Below, one piece after another: positions 1 to 5,981 of a stretch of DNA of 7,143 nucleotides. Made by a program: the position numbers and the translations under genes. How positions within the stretch are numbered: the stretch's first letter is position 1; each line of letters opens with the position of its first letter. The notes beneath the pieces are model-generated. The model searched no databases, was not told the origin of the DNA, and saw only the letters and a program-made list of their open reading frames with translations. The stretch is from JASLBX01 sp036374175 (GTDB lineage Bacteria > Actinomycetota > Actinomycetes > Jiangellales > Jiangellaceae), in assembly GCA_036374175.1 (NCBI GenBank), contig DASUUH010000030.1:1-7143 (forward strand), read 5' to 3'.

Positions 1-22
1 GGGGAAACCAGCACCGCGGGCG

Positions 23-1510
23 CTAAGCGTGAGCCGGTGTCGCCAATCTTTGGAACACCACGGCCGCAGCAACAGTGACCGCCGCCAACCAGCCAATCGC
101 AAGAACGAGCCCGCCAGTCTCATCGAATGTGCCCGTGAAGGCGCCGTCGAGTAGGACTCGGGTCGCTCCATGAATCGGCATGAAGCCCGCCCAGGCCGGC
201 GGTGCAGCGTCGAACATCGGGTTCTGGGCGATCCCCCCGTCGATGAACGGCAGCAGGATCATCAGATAAAGGCCACCCAGGCGGCCGACGAGCGGGCCGA
301 TCAGCACGCCCAACATGGCGTAGGTGGACGCGGCAAGCACGGTGCCGAGGGTGAAGACGCTCCAGTTGCGCGGCTGGAAGCCGAACGCCGTAACCGCCAG
401 CGACACAGCCGTGGTAAGCAGCGTGGCGAACGCGACAATGCCGAGCCGGGCCCCGAGCACCTCGCGAGCCTGGAACCCGGCGAGCACCAATCGGCGATCA
501 CCCTGCACCGATCCGGTCACGACGAACAATCCCGCCAGCCCGGCCAGGAAGGCCACGGTGATGGCGACCATGATCGCTCCATGGACGTCCGACATCGGCA
601 GCACCTGTGTCACCCGCGCCCCGCCGTCCGCCACCTCGACCGGCACCGGATCGTCAGGGGTCGTCGCCATCGAGACGGTGATGAAGTACACCGGTAGGCC
701 GACGAGCAGCACCCACAGCACCACGTTCCGCCGGTACTCGCGGAAGCCGTAGCGCAGCCCGGCCCGAAGCCGCGCAAGCGAGCCAGGCCGGGCGTCGCGG
801 TTCACGCGGGCCGGTCGGGTGGTGATCACCAACGCCGCGACCGCGACTGCCGTGCCGAACGCAGCCCACGCCAGTGAGATACCTAAGTCACCGAGTGGCC
901 CGGCGTGGCCGGAGGCTACGTCTGTGATCACCTGGTTGGGAAAGTGCAGCGGCAAGACCCGCAGCGCCGGTGAATCGACGCCCATCGCGGGGCTGAGGAA
1001 CACGTTGAAGATCCAGAAGAAGACGATCAGCAGCGAGCCGTTCATCTCCGAACGCACCAGCGCTCCGACGGTCATGCCGACGGCGAGAAAGATCACCGCA
1101 AACAGCACGGTTGCGCCTACCGCACGCGGTGCGTCAGCCAAGCCGGTCCGCGCGGCCAAGGCCACCAGGGCCCCTGCGGCTGCCGCTGTCGCCAGGATCA
1201 CGGCCGAGTAGGTGCGAGCCAGAACCACGCGCACGGTGCCGGCGGCCGTGGCGGCGAGCCGGCGGTCCGGCTCGCGGGAGCCAGAAATGTGGAAGAAGCC
1301 CGCGATCCCTGCCAGGACGGCCGCCGCCCAGCCCGCGCTTGCCGCCTCGATGGCACCGCGTTCTCCGCCACTACCCAGCGCGGCGGAAAAATCGGCCAAC
1401 GCACCGGCCGTGAGCGTTACGAAGATGACAGGGACGAGAACCAGCAGCACCAGGTTTAGCGGCCGGCGCGCGTACTCCTGCAACCCGCGCAGCGTGAGTG
1501 TCGCGGTCAT
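23..1510 (-). CDS. ABC transporter permease, two tandem membrane halves fused
   Basis: This 495-residue integral membrane protein is the likely membrane subunit of an ABC-2 type exporter; its substrate is unknown. Each half begins with a charged amphipathic stretch followed by a long hydrophobic helix (residues 8-40 and 249-282). Each half then carries a matching GS..DRRL motif (76-85 and 333-342) before the next helices. The halves also share a late hydrophobic segment followed by a Pro-rich loop (160-200 and 412-460). The gene therefore looks like an internal duplication, with about 12 membrane helices by eye. A polar, probably external loop lies at about 283-310. The ATG overlaps the stop of the upstream ATPase gene by 4 bases (ATGA), so the two are translationally coupled. 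The stop TAG lies 22 bases from the window edge. The family call is secure. Copper, lipid or drug substrates cannot be told apart from sequence alone. Confidence 0.9.
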   Translation of the reverse strand: MTATLTLRGLQEYARRPLNLVLLVLVPVIFVTLTAGALADFSAALGSGGERGAIEAASAGWAAAVLAGIAGFFHISGSREPDRRLAATAAGTVRVVLARTYSAVILATAAAAGALVALAARTGLADAPRAVGATVLFAVIFLAVGMTVGALVRSEMNGSLLIVFFWIFNVFLSPAMGVDSPALRVLPLHFPNQVITDVASGHAGPLGDLGISLAWAAFGTAVAVAALVITTRPARVNRDARPGSLARLRAGLRYGFREYRRNVVLWVLLVGLPVYFITVSMATTPDDPVPVEVADGGARVTQVLPMSDVHGAIMVAITVAFLAGLAGLFVVTGSVQGDRRLVLAGFQAREVLGARLGIVAFATLLTTAVSLAVTAFGFQPRNWSVFTLGTVLAASTYAMLGVLIGPLVGRLGGLYLMILLPFIDGGIAQNPMFDAAPPAWAGFMPIHGATRVLLDGAFTGTFDETGGLVLAIGWLAAVTVAAAVVFQRLATPAHA

Positions 1511-2163
1511 CGCGGTAGCGCCTTTCCATCGCGGAGGTCGTAGATGCGGTCGAACCGCTCCTCGTCAGTGATGAAGTGGCTGATGATCAGCAAGCCCCGG
1601 CCACTGTCGCGCCGCTGCCTGGCAAGCTCCCAGAACCGCTGGTAGGTGTCCCAGTCGAAGCCGGCGTACGGCTCGTCCAGCAAGAGAAGTTCCGGATCGG
1701 GCAGCAACGCCAGGCCGAGGTTGAGCTTGGCGCGGGTGCCGCCGGACAGTTCTTCCACGCGAGCATCGGCCCACTGACCGAACCCGAGTGCGTCGTAGAT
1801 GGCCGCGCTCGCCAAACCCACGTCGGCAGCGGGCATGCCGTACCCACGGCCGAAAAGCGCAAAATGCTCGTCGCAGGTCAGCCGGGCATACAGAATCGGC
1901 TCCTGCGGACAGTAGCCCACCTTTCCGGACAGCTGGATTGAGCCACCGTCACGACTGAGAGCGCCGACGATGATCTTCATAAGTGTGCTCTTGCCCGCAC
2001 CGTTCTCACCGACCAGGCCCACCACCTCACCCGGGTACATCACGATGTCAGCGCCGCGAAGCACCGCCAGCGAGCGGCGCCGCGGCCACACGCCCCGCCG
2101 GTAGGTCTTGGTCACCCCGCGAGCCTCAAGCACGGTGGTATCGGTGCGCAGATCCTTCAACAC
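1507..2163 (-). CDS. ABC transporter ATP-binding protein
   Basis: This is the cytoplasmic ATPase subunit that would power the adjacent permease. From the chosen GTG the protein has 218 residues. It shows Walker A GENGAGKST (about 53-61), a Q-loop in YCPQEP (84-89), the signature LSGGT (139-143), Walker B LLLLDEP (159-165) and the H-loop ISHF (194-197). All key residues are present, so it should be active. The start is uncertain. GTG at 2163 has GGAG 6 bases upstream. TTG at 2193 has a longer Shine-Dalgarno match, GGAGGTG, with only 4 bases between GGAGG and the start, and would give 228 residues. The longest frame, from TTG at 2238, would run through the operator-like palindrome and is unlikely. 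The gene is divergent from the copper operon, and its promoter must lie in or beside the shared palindrome. The substrate is not deducible. Confidence 0.92.
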   Translation of the reverse strand: MLKDLRTDTTVLEARGVTKTYRRGVWPRRRSLAVLRGADIVMYPGEVVGLVGENGAGKSTLMKIIVGALSRDGGSIQLSGKVGYCPQEPILYARLTCDEHFALFGRGYGMPAADVGLASAAIYDALGFGQWADARVEELSGGTRAKLNLGLALLPDPELLLLDEPYAGFDWDTYQRFWELARQRRDSGRGLLIISHFITDEERFDRIYDLRDGKALPR

Positions 2164-2197
2164 GGCGGTCTCCGATCGTGCGTGAGTTGGCAAGACA

Positions 2198-2202
2198 CCT
2201 CC
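2198..2202 (-). promoter_or_regulatory. Candidate ribosome binding site for an alternative TTG start of the ABC ATPase
   Basis: On the minus strand GGAGGTGTC directly precedes TTG at 2193. The match to the 16S rRNA 3' end is long, but only 4 bases separate GGAGG from the start. The same 4-base spacing is used by the Met-rich gene at 4175, so this start remains a real alternative to GTG at 2163. Confidence 0.4.
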
Positions 2203-2207
2203 ACTAT

Positions 2208-2222
2208 TACCCCCTAGGGGTA
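2208..2222. promoter_or_regulatory. Putative CsoR-type copper operator between divergent operons
   Basis: The 15-bp sequence TACCCCCTAGGGGTA is a perfect inverted repeat, TACCCC-N3-GGGGTA. Known CsoR operators share this character, with C/G tracts flanked by TA. It lies 44 bp from the ABC ATPase GTG and 118 bp from the ATG of the glutaredoxin-like gene, so one site could control both directions. On the minus strand it overlaps a possible -10 element TAATAG (2209-2204). I cannot assign a convincing -35 at normal spacing, nor a clear promoter for the plus strand. A CsoR-family gene begins at 6921 in the same window, which supports the call. Binding itself is inferred. Confidence 0.75.
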
Positions 2223-2248
2223 TATGAACATAGGTCAAAGGTCCCCTG

Positions 2249-2287
2249 GCGCGATGACAAACGGCTCGCGTTCACCGGTCATCGCGC
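2249..2287 (+). repeat. Long inverted repeat in the leader of the copper operon
   Basis: The arms GCGCGATGAC (2249-2258) and GTCATCGCGC (2278-2287) are perfectly complementary over 10 bp. An inner AACG/CGTT pair (2260-2263 and 2269-2272) could extend the structure. It sits between the operator-like palindrome and the first plus-strand start, so it could be an mRNA hairpin in the 5' leader or a second protein-binding dyad. No T-run follows, so it is not a classical terminator. Function unknown. Confidence 0.5.
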
Positions 2288-2300
2288 TGTGCGCACGAGT

Positions 2301-2322
2301 CCTTCACACGGCGTTCACACCA
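2301..2322 (+). repeat. 11-bp-phased direct repeat upstream of the first copper gene
   Basis: TTCACAC occurs at 2303-2309 and 2314-2320, exactly 11 bp apart, and a third TTCAC lies at 2271-2275. Tandem 11-bp units with a TTCAC core resemble the direct-repeat units bound by PhoP in actinobacteria. The match is short and the site lies only about 19 bp before the ATG, so a role is speculative. Confidence 0.35.
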
Positions 2323-2340
2323 CCGCCCGACGCTGCACGA

Positions 2341-2622
2341 ATGACGGAGTTCGATGTTGTCTACGTGACCACCGACATGTGCCACTTCTGTGAACGGGGG
2401 CGCGCGGTGCTCGCCAACCTTGCTGATCGCTATCCCTTGCGGGTCCGCGACGTCGAGCTTGCGTCACCGGAAGGTTTTGCGGCCGCCAGCAAGTGGCAGG
2501 TGCCGTACCCGCCGATCCTGCTCGTCGACGGTGAACTGGCCGGATACGGCCGGCTGTCAGAGCGCAGCCTGGACCGGTTCTTTGCCGATCGGACCGTCGC
2601 CGTCACTGGCGGTCGGCCATGA
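2341..2622 (+). CDS. Glutaredoxin-like thiol-disulfide protein (CxxC)
   Basis: This 93-residue protein has the compact glutaredoxin/thioredoxin layout. A first strand FDVVYVT is followed by the redox motif C14-H-F-C17, a helix, a second strand, and a Pro-containing loop VPYPP (54-58) before the strand ILLVDG. It has no signal peptide, so it is probably cytosolic. Family members reduce disulfides or mixed disulfides; the substrate here is unknown. The ATG at 2341 was chosen because homology-like sequence begins immediately after it. In-frame ATGs at 2254 and 2224 would add residues of no recognisable character encoded by the leader repeats. There is no strong Shine-Dalgarno before 2341, so the exact start is less certain than the gene. 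Its TGA overlaps the ATG of the CcdA-like gene (ATGA), implying coupled translation and a shared redox task. Confidence 0.85.
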   Translation: MTEFDVVYVTTDMCHFCERGRAVLANLADRYPLRVRDVELASPEGFAAASKWQVPYPPILLVDGELAGYGRLSERSLDRFFADRTVAVTGGRP

Positions 2623-3527
2623 GTGAGGTCTTCCTCGGGGGTTCGCTGGCCGCTGCCTTCTTTGCTGGAGCGGTGGCGCTTTTCGCTCCGTGCTGCATCA
2701 CCGTGTTGTTTCCGGCGTACCTCGCCGCCGCCGTGAGGAACCGGCGCTGGCGGCTTGTCCCGCTCACCTTCGTGTTCGCCACCGGCCTGGCCGTGGTTCT
2801 CGTTCCGATCACGCTCGGCGTGGGAGTGCTGACCGACGCGCTGCTGAGGTACCACTCGGCCGTCTATGCCCTTGGTGGCCTGCTCATGCTCGGACTGGCC
2901 GCCGTGGTCGTGCTGGGCCTGCACTGGGCACTGCCGATGTTCAAGAGCGCCCCCGACCTGCAGCGCACCGACTCCGGCGGGGTGTTCGCCCTCGGCGTCT
3001 TCTCCGGCGCTGCGAGCGCGTGCTGCGCTCCGGTGCTCGCCGGTGTGGTCACCCTGTCGGCTGTGACGCCAGGCGCCGGCGGTTCGATCGCCATCGGACT
3101 GGCCTACACATTCGGAATGGTGTTTCCTCTCGTGATCATCACCGCACTGTGGGACCGGCTCGGCGGTCGCGATGTCAAGATCTTCCGCGGCCGGCCGGTG
3201 AACTACCGGCTCGCCGGTCGCCAGGTTCACACCACGACACTCGATCTCGGCGTGGCCGCGATGTTCGCCGCGATGGGCGTCCTCCTGCTCATCGTGGCGG
3301 CCGCTGGCGCCAGCCTGGCGCCGACGTTCCAGGTCGGCATCGGCCTGACGATCACGAACTGGTTCGAACAAATCGTCGCCTTCCTTGATCCGATCCCGAA
3401 CGTGGTGATCGGGCTGGGCCTCATCGCCCTGGCTGCGACGGCGCTGGTGCTATCGGCCCGGCGGCCGCGGACGGCTAGCCCGCAAGAAGCGCACGTCCAC
3501 ACTCCAGGAGACAGCTGCCATGACTAA
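2619..3527 (+). CDS. CcdA/DsbD-like membrane thiol-disulfide transporter
   Basis: This 302-residue polytopic membrane protein resembles the CcdA/DsbD transmembrane family, which passes reducing equivalents from cytosolic thioredoxin-like proteins to extracytoplasmic acceptors. Two Cys-Pro type motifs sit in matching membrane helices: APCC (residues 23-26) and SACCAP (133-138). Both motifs have a Cys pair, where classical CcdA has a single redox Cys per motif. Other hydrophobic segments lie near 48-72, 82-104, 155-177, 208-236 and 258-280. The C-terminal tail EAHVHTPGDSCHD (290-302) is hydrophilic and rich in His and Cys, so it could bind metal. The start overlaps the glutaredoxin-like gene by 4 bases and the end overlaps the redoxin gene by 8. 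This places it between a likely cytosolic donor and a likely extracytoplasmic acceptor. An alternative is a related heavy-metal or sulfur transporter of the same fold. Confidence 0.87.
   Translation: MSEVFLGGSLAAAFFAGAVALFAPCCITVLFPAYLAAAVRNRRWRLVPLTFVFATGLAVVLVPITLGVGVLTDALLRYHSAVYALGGLLMLGLAAVVVLGLHWALPMFKSAPDLQRTDSGGVFALGVFSGAASACCAPVLAGVVTLSAVTPGAGGSIAIGLAYTFGMVFPLVIITALWDRLGGRDVKIFRGRPVNYRLAGRQVHTTTLDLGVAAMFAAMGVLLLIVAAAGASLAPTFQVGIGLTITNWFEQIVAFLDPIPNVVIGLGLIALAATALVLSARRPRTASPQEAHVHTPGDSCHD
3506..3510 (+). promoter_or_regulatory. Ribosome binding site of the redoxin gene
   Basis: AGGAG lies 9 bases before the ATG at 3520, inside the 3' end of the CcdA-like gene. It supports this start despite the 8-base gene overlap. 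Confidence 0.7.
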
Positions 3528-4086
3528 GAAACGACCAGCCAAACGGCGCGGACAACGCCTCCAGTGGGTGGCATTCTTCGCCCCAGCGCTCGCCATCGCC
3601 GGAATCATCATCGCGGCGGGTGCGCTGAGCGGCTCCGACGACGAGCCCACAACTGCTGCCGACGCTGCGCCGGACTTCACCCTCACAGATACCGAAGGTG
3701 ACACCGTCCAGCTCGCGGAGGTCCTCGAGGAGCGCGACGCCCTGCTCTATTTCTCGATGGGCGTCGGCTGCGACGGCTGCTTCCTACAGATTCCCGAGAT
3801 CGCGGCGGAGCTGAAGACCCGCGACATCGAGTTCTTGCCCATCATGGTCGACCGCGCGGACTGGCTTGCGGCCGAGGCCGAGCGGCTGCAAGTCGGCATG
3901 CCGATAGTGGTGGATCCGGACCGAAGTGTCTCCGAGGCATACGACATGGTCGGCCAGCACGGCCACGGCGACCGGCCGAGCCACAGCTTCGCCCTCGTCC
4001 GCCAAAGCGGTGAGCTGGCGTGGGTGCGTCACTACGTCGAGATGTTCGTCCCGTCCGAACAGTTCTTCGCCGAGATGCCGGGGTGA
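3520..4086 (+). CDS. Membrane-anchored redoxin (TlpA/peroxiredoxin-like, CxxC)
   Basis: This 188-residue protein has a basic N-terminus (KKRPAKRRGQR), one hydrophobic helix at about 16-36, then a linker and a thioredoxin-fold redoxin domain. The domain begins APDFTLTDTEG (50-60), the usual entry strand of AhpC/TSA and TlpA proteins. The active-site motif is C84-D-G-C87, followed by QIPEI. Further strands (FLPIMV, PIVVDPD) and the phrase GHGDRPSHSFALV (148-160) are also typical of redoxins. No lipobox Cys is seen, so anchoring is by the helix and the domain should face outward. Its likely partner is the CcdA-like protein, as its acceptor of reducing equivalents. It may keep Cu ligands or secreted thiols reduced; this role is inferred from context. 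Confidence 0.87.
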   Translation: MTKKRPAKRRGQRLQWVAFFAPALAIAGIIIAAGALSGSDDEPTTAADAAPDFTLTDTEGDTVQLAEVLEERDALLYFSMGVGCDGCFLQIPEIAAELKTRDIEFLPIMVDRADWLAAEAERLQVGMPIVVDPDRSVSEAYDMVGQHGHGDRPSHSFALVRQSGELAWVRHYVEMFVPSEQFFAEMPG

Positions 4087-4163
4087 GCGCAGATGTGCAC
4101 AGCGTCGGCTCGAAGTCTTCACGGGATCTCCACATCGGCCGGCCACCATCGAGGCATCGATGC

Positions 4164-4170
4164 AAGGAGG
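4164..4170 (+). promoter_or_regulatory. Strong ribosome binding site for the Met-rich protein
   Basis: AAGGAGG lies 4 bases before ATG 4175 and is the strongest Shine-Dalgarno in the plus-strand operon. This fixes the start of the small gene well inside the longer open frame. A perfect 10-bp palindrome GCATCGATGC (4154-4163) abuts it directly. The rest of the spacer from 4087 shows nothing except an 8-bp palindrome TGTGCACA at 4094-4101. Confidence 0.8.
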
Positions 4171-4174
4171 AATC

Positions 4175-4462
4175 ATGAACAAGCGTGCGATTGCGCTGGC
4201 GGCGGTAGCTGCGGGAGTTCTGATCACGAGTGCTGCGGCGGCACAGGCGCAGACGGACGACACCGAGCCGTGGACGCAGATGGATCGGATGCACAACTCC
4301 GAACAAATGCGTGAGTGGCGCGACCAGATGCCCGACGAGGCGCGGGAGGTCTGCGACGAGATGCACGCGGAGATGGAGTCTCACATGGGTGACATGGGCC
4401 AGATGATGGGCCAGATGCACCGCGGCGGCGGCGCCGGTCCGATGCATGGATGGGGCGACTGA
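4175..4462 (+). CDS. Small secreted Met/His-rich protein, probable copper binder
   Basis: This 95-residue protein starts with a clear signal peptide: MNKR, a hydrophobic core to about residue 23, and an A-Q-A site at 23-25. The mature part is about 70 residues with 12 Met and 5 His. Examples are MDRMH (36-40), CDEMHAEM (60-67), and SHMGDMGQMMGQMH (69-82), followed by a Gly-rich end. Such clusters of Met and His bind Cu(I)/Cu(II) in secreted copper proteins. There is a single Cys (60). I cannot place it in a named family. The strong ribosome binding site suggests high expression. It lies directly before the multicopper oxidase with a 3-base gap to that ATG, so it may deliver copper to the oxidase or buffer it. 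Copper binding is inferred from composition and context. Confidence 0.85.
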   Translation: MNKRAIALAAVAAGVLITSAAAAQAQTDDTEPWTQMDRMHNSEQMREWRDQMPDEAREVCDEMHAEMESHMGDMGQMMGQMHRGGGAGPMHGWGD

Positions 4463-4465
4463 TTG

Positions 4466-5959
4466 ATGCCACGCAGGCTTGAGCGGTGGCACATCGTGCT
4501 GGCCGCGGGCGTCGCGATGGTTCTCGCCATCGCGGCAATCGCGGTCGTCACAATGCGCTCTGCCCCGTCGCGCGTCGTCGCGTCCGGCGATGCAGTCGTA
4601 GTGGCTGCTGAAGACGAGCGGCGGGCTCCCGACGCCGTAGTCGTCGAGGTGACCCTCAGAGCTGCGCCAACCACCGTCCGCATCGGCGATCGAGACGTGG
4701 ACACCTGGGCGTTCAACGACCAGGTGCCCGGCCCCGAACTGCGCCTGAAGGCCGGTGACGTGCTGCGCGCTCGCGTGGAGAACAGGCTGGCGGACCCGCT
4801 TACGATCCACTGGCACGGCATCGACCTGCGGGCCGACATGGACGGCGTACCTGAGGTCTCCCAGGAACCCATCGCGCCTGGCGAAGACTTCACCTACGAG
4901 TTCGCCGTCCCGAATGCCGGCACGTACTTCTACCACTCCCATGTCGGCGTACAGCTCGACAGGGGCCTGTACGGACCCCTGATCGTCGATGACCCGGCTG
5001 AAGAACTGGACTACGACCGCGAGGTCACTGTGCTGCTCGACGACTGGCTCGACGGGCTCGGCCGAACGCCGGACGACACGTTGTCCGAGCTACAGCGAAG
5101 CGCTGGACACGGCATGCACGGTGATCACGGTTCGATGGGACCGACCGCTGACAGCCCACTCGGCAGTGACACCGGCGACGTGGACTACCCCTACTTCCTC
5201 GCAAACGGCCGGATGCCGGACGATCCGCCGGAGGTCGCGGTCACGACGGGTGAACGGGTCCGGCTGCGAGTGATCAATGCGGCGTCCGACACGGCATTCC
5301 GGGTGGCTCTTGGCGGAGCCGAGCTGACCATCACCCACACCGACGGCCGGCCGGTGCTCCCGGTCGAGACCGACGCCGTACTTCTCGGCATGGGTGAGCG
5401 GTACGACGCGCTGGTGACCATCACTGACTCAGGCGTCCTACCTTTGGTCGCAAGTGCCGAGGGCAAGGACGGCCAGGCGCTCGCGGTGCTGAGATCGGGA
5501 CAAGGGCGGCTGGAAGCCGCTGATCTGCAGCCAGCCGAACTGTCCGGCCGGCTGCTGGCGCTCGACCAGCTCGAAGCTTCGCCCGCCGTCGATCTCGGCG
5601 GCGGCGAGCCCGATCGGACCTACCAAGTGCCCCTGACCGGCGGCATGCACGGCTACGAATGGGGCGTCGAGGGTGAGCACGTCGATGGCGTCACGATGCC
5701 GGTCCGCGAGGGCGAGCGGGTGCGGCTGATCCTCGAGAACGACACGATGATGTGGCACCCGATGCACCTGCACGGCCAGCCGTTCCAGGTCCAGGTCGCC
5801 AGCGGCCAGGGGCCGGTCAAAGACACCGTCAACGTCGCCCCGTTCGAACAGGTGACAATCGACTTCGTCGCCGACAACCCGGGCACGTGGATGCTCCACT
5901 GCCACAACATCTACCACGCCGAGACCGGCATGCACACGTTGATCAATTACGTCGAGTGA
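4466..5959 (+). CDS. Multicopper oxidase, three-domain CopA/CueO/laccase type
   Basis: This 497-residue protein is probably a secreted or membrane-anchored oxidase that couples Cu(I) or organic oxidation to O2 reduction. A hydrophobic N-terminal helix (9-29) follows MPRRLERW. The twin Arg is not in a good Tat context, although Tat export is usual for these enzymes. All four copper-ligand motifs are present: HWHG (115-118), HSH (157-159), HPMHLHG (431-437) and HCHNIYHAETGM (478-489). The type 1 ligands are H431, C479, H484 and Met489, and Met implies a three- or four-coordinate site. The His/Met loop HGMHGDHGSM (215-224) between domains 1 and 2 could be a substrate copper site. ATG at 4466 was chosen; a TTG codon sits just before it at 4463. 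No good ribosome binding site is seen, so it probably relies on coupling to the Met-rich gene 3 bases upstream. No lesions are visible. Confidence 0.94.
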   Translation: MPRRLERWHIVLAAGVAMVLAIAAIAVVTMRSAPSRVVASGDAVVVAAEDERRAPDAVVVEVTLRAAPTTVRIGDRDVDTWAFNDQVPGPELRLKAGDVLRARVENRLADPLTIHWHGIDLRADMDGVPEVSQEPIAPGEDFTYEFAVPNAGTYFYHSHVGVQLDRGLYGPLIVDDPAEELDYDREVTVLLDDWLDGLGRTPDDTLSELQRSAGHGMHGDHGSMGPTADSPLGSDTGDVDYPYFLANGRMPDDPPEVAVTTGERVRLRVINAASDTAFRVALGGAELTITHTDGRPVLPVETDAVLLGMGERYDALVTITDSGVLPLVASAEGKDGQALAVLRSGQGRLEAADLQPAELSGRLLALDQLEASPAVDLGGGEPDRTYQVPLTGGMHGYEWGVEGEHVDGVTMPVREGERVRLILENDTMMWHPMHLHGQPFQVQVASGQGPVKDTVNVAPFEQVTIDFVADNPGTWMLHCHNIYHAETGMHTLINYVE

Positions 5960-5981
5960 GCGCCCGCGAAAGGAGTGTGCG

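Noticed and set aside
2194..2238. TTG 2238 as start of the ABC ATPase
   Set aside because: The added residues are encoded by the operator-like palindrome. Downstream starts at 2193 and 2163 have ribosome binding sites.
2249..2287. Leader inverted repeat as a rho-independent terminator
   Set aside because: No T-run follows the right arm, and it lies upstream of the first gene rather than after one.
2224..2340. Longer start for the glutaredoxin-like protein (ATG 2224 or 2254)
   Set aside because: It would overlap the operator flank and the leader repeats, and adds residues unlike the family before the first strand.
2430..3371. Minus-strand 313-residue open frame opposite the CcdA-like gene
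   Set aside because: Its product is rich in Arg, His, Gly and Glu without any domain, as expected of the antisense of a GC-rich membrane protein gene. The plus-strand frame has clear family motifs.
3926..4174. Extended N-terminus of the Met-rich protein from ATG 3926
   Set aside because: It overlaps the redoxin gene in another frame, while ATG 4175 has a strong ribosome binding site followed by a clean signal peptide.
3842..4942. Minus-strand 366-residue open frame opposite the Met-rich protein and oxidase
   Set aside because: The His-rich look comes from the reverse complement of Met/Asp-rich codons. There is no domain, and the plus-strand genes explain the region.
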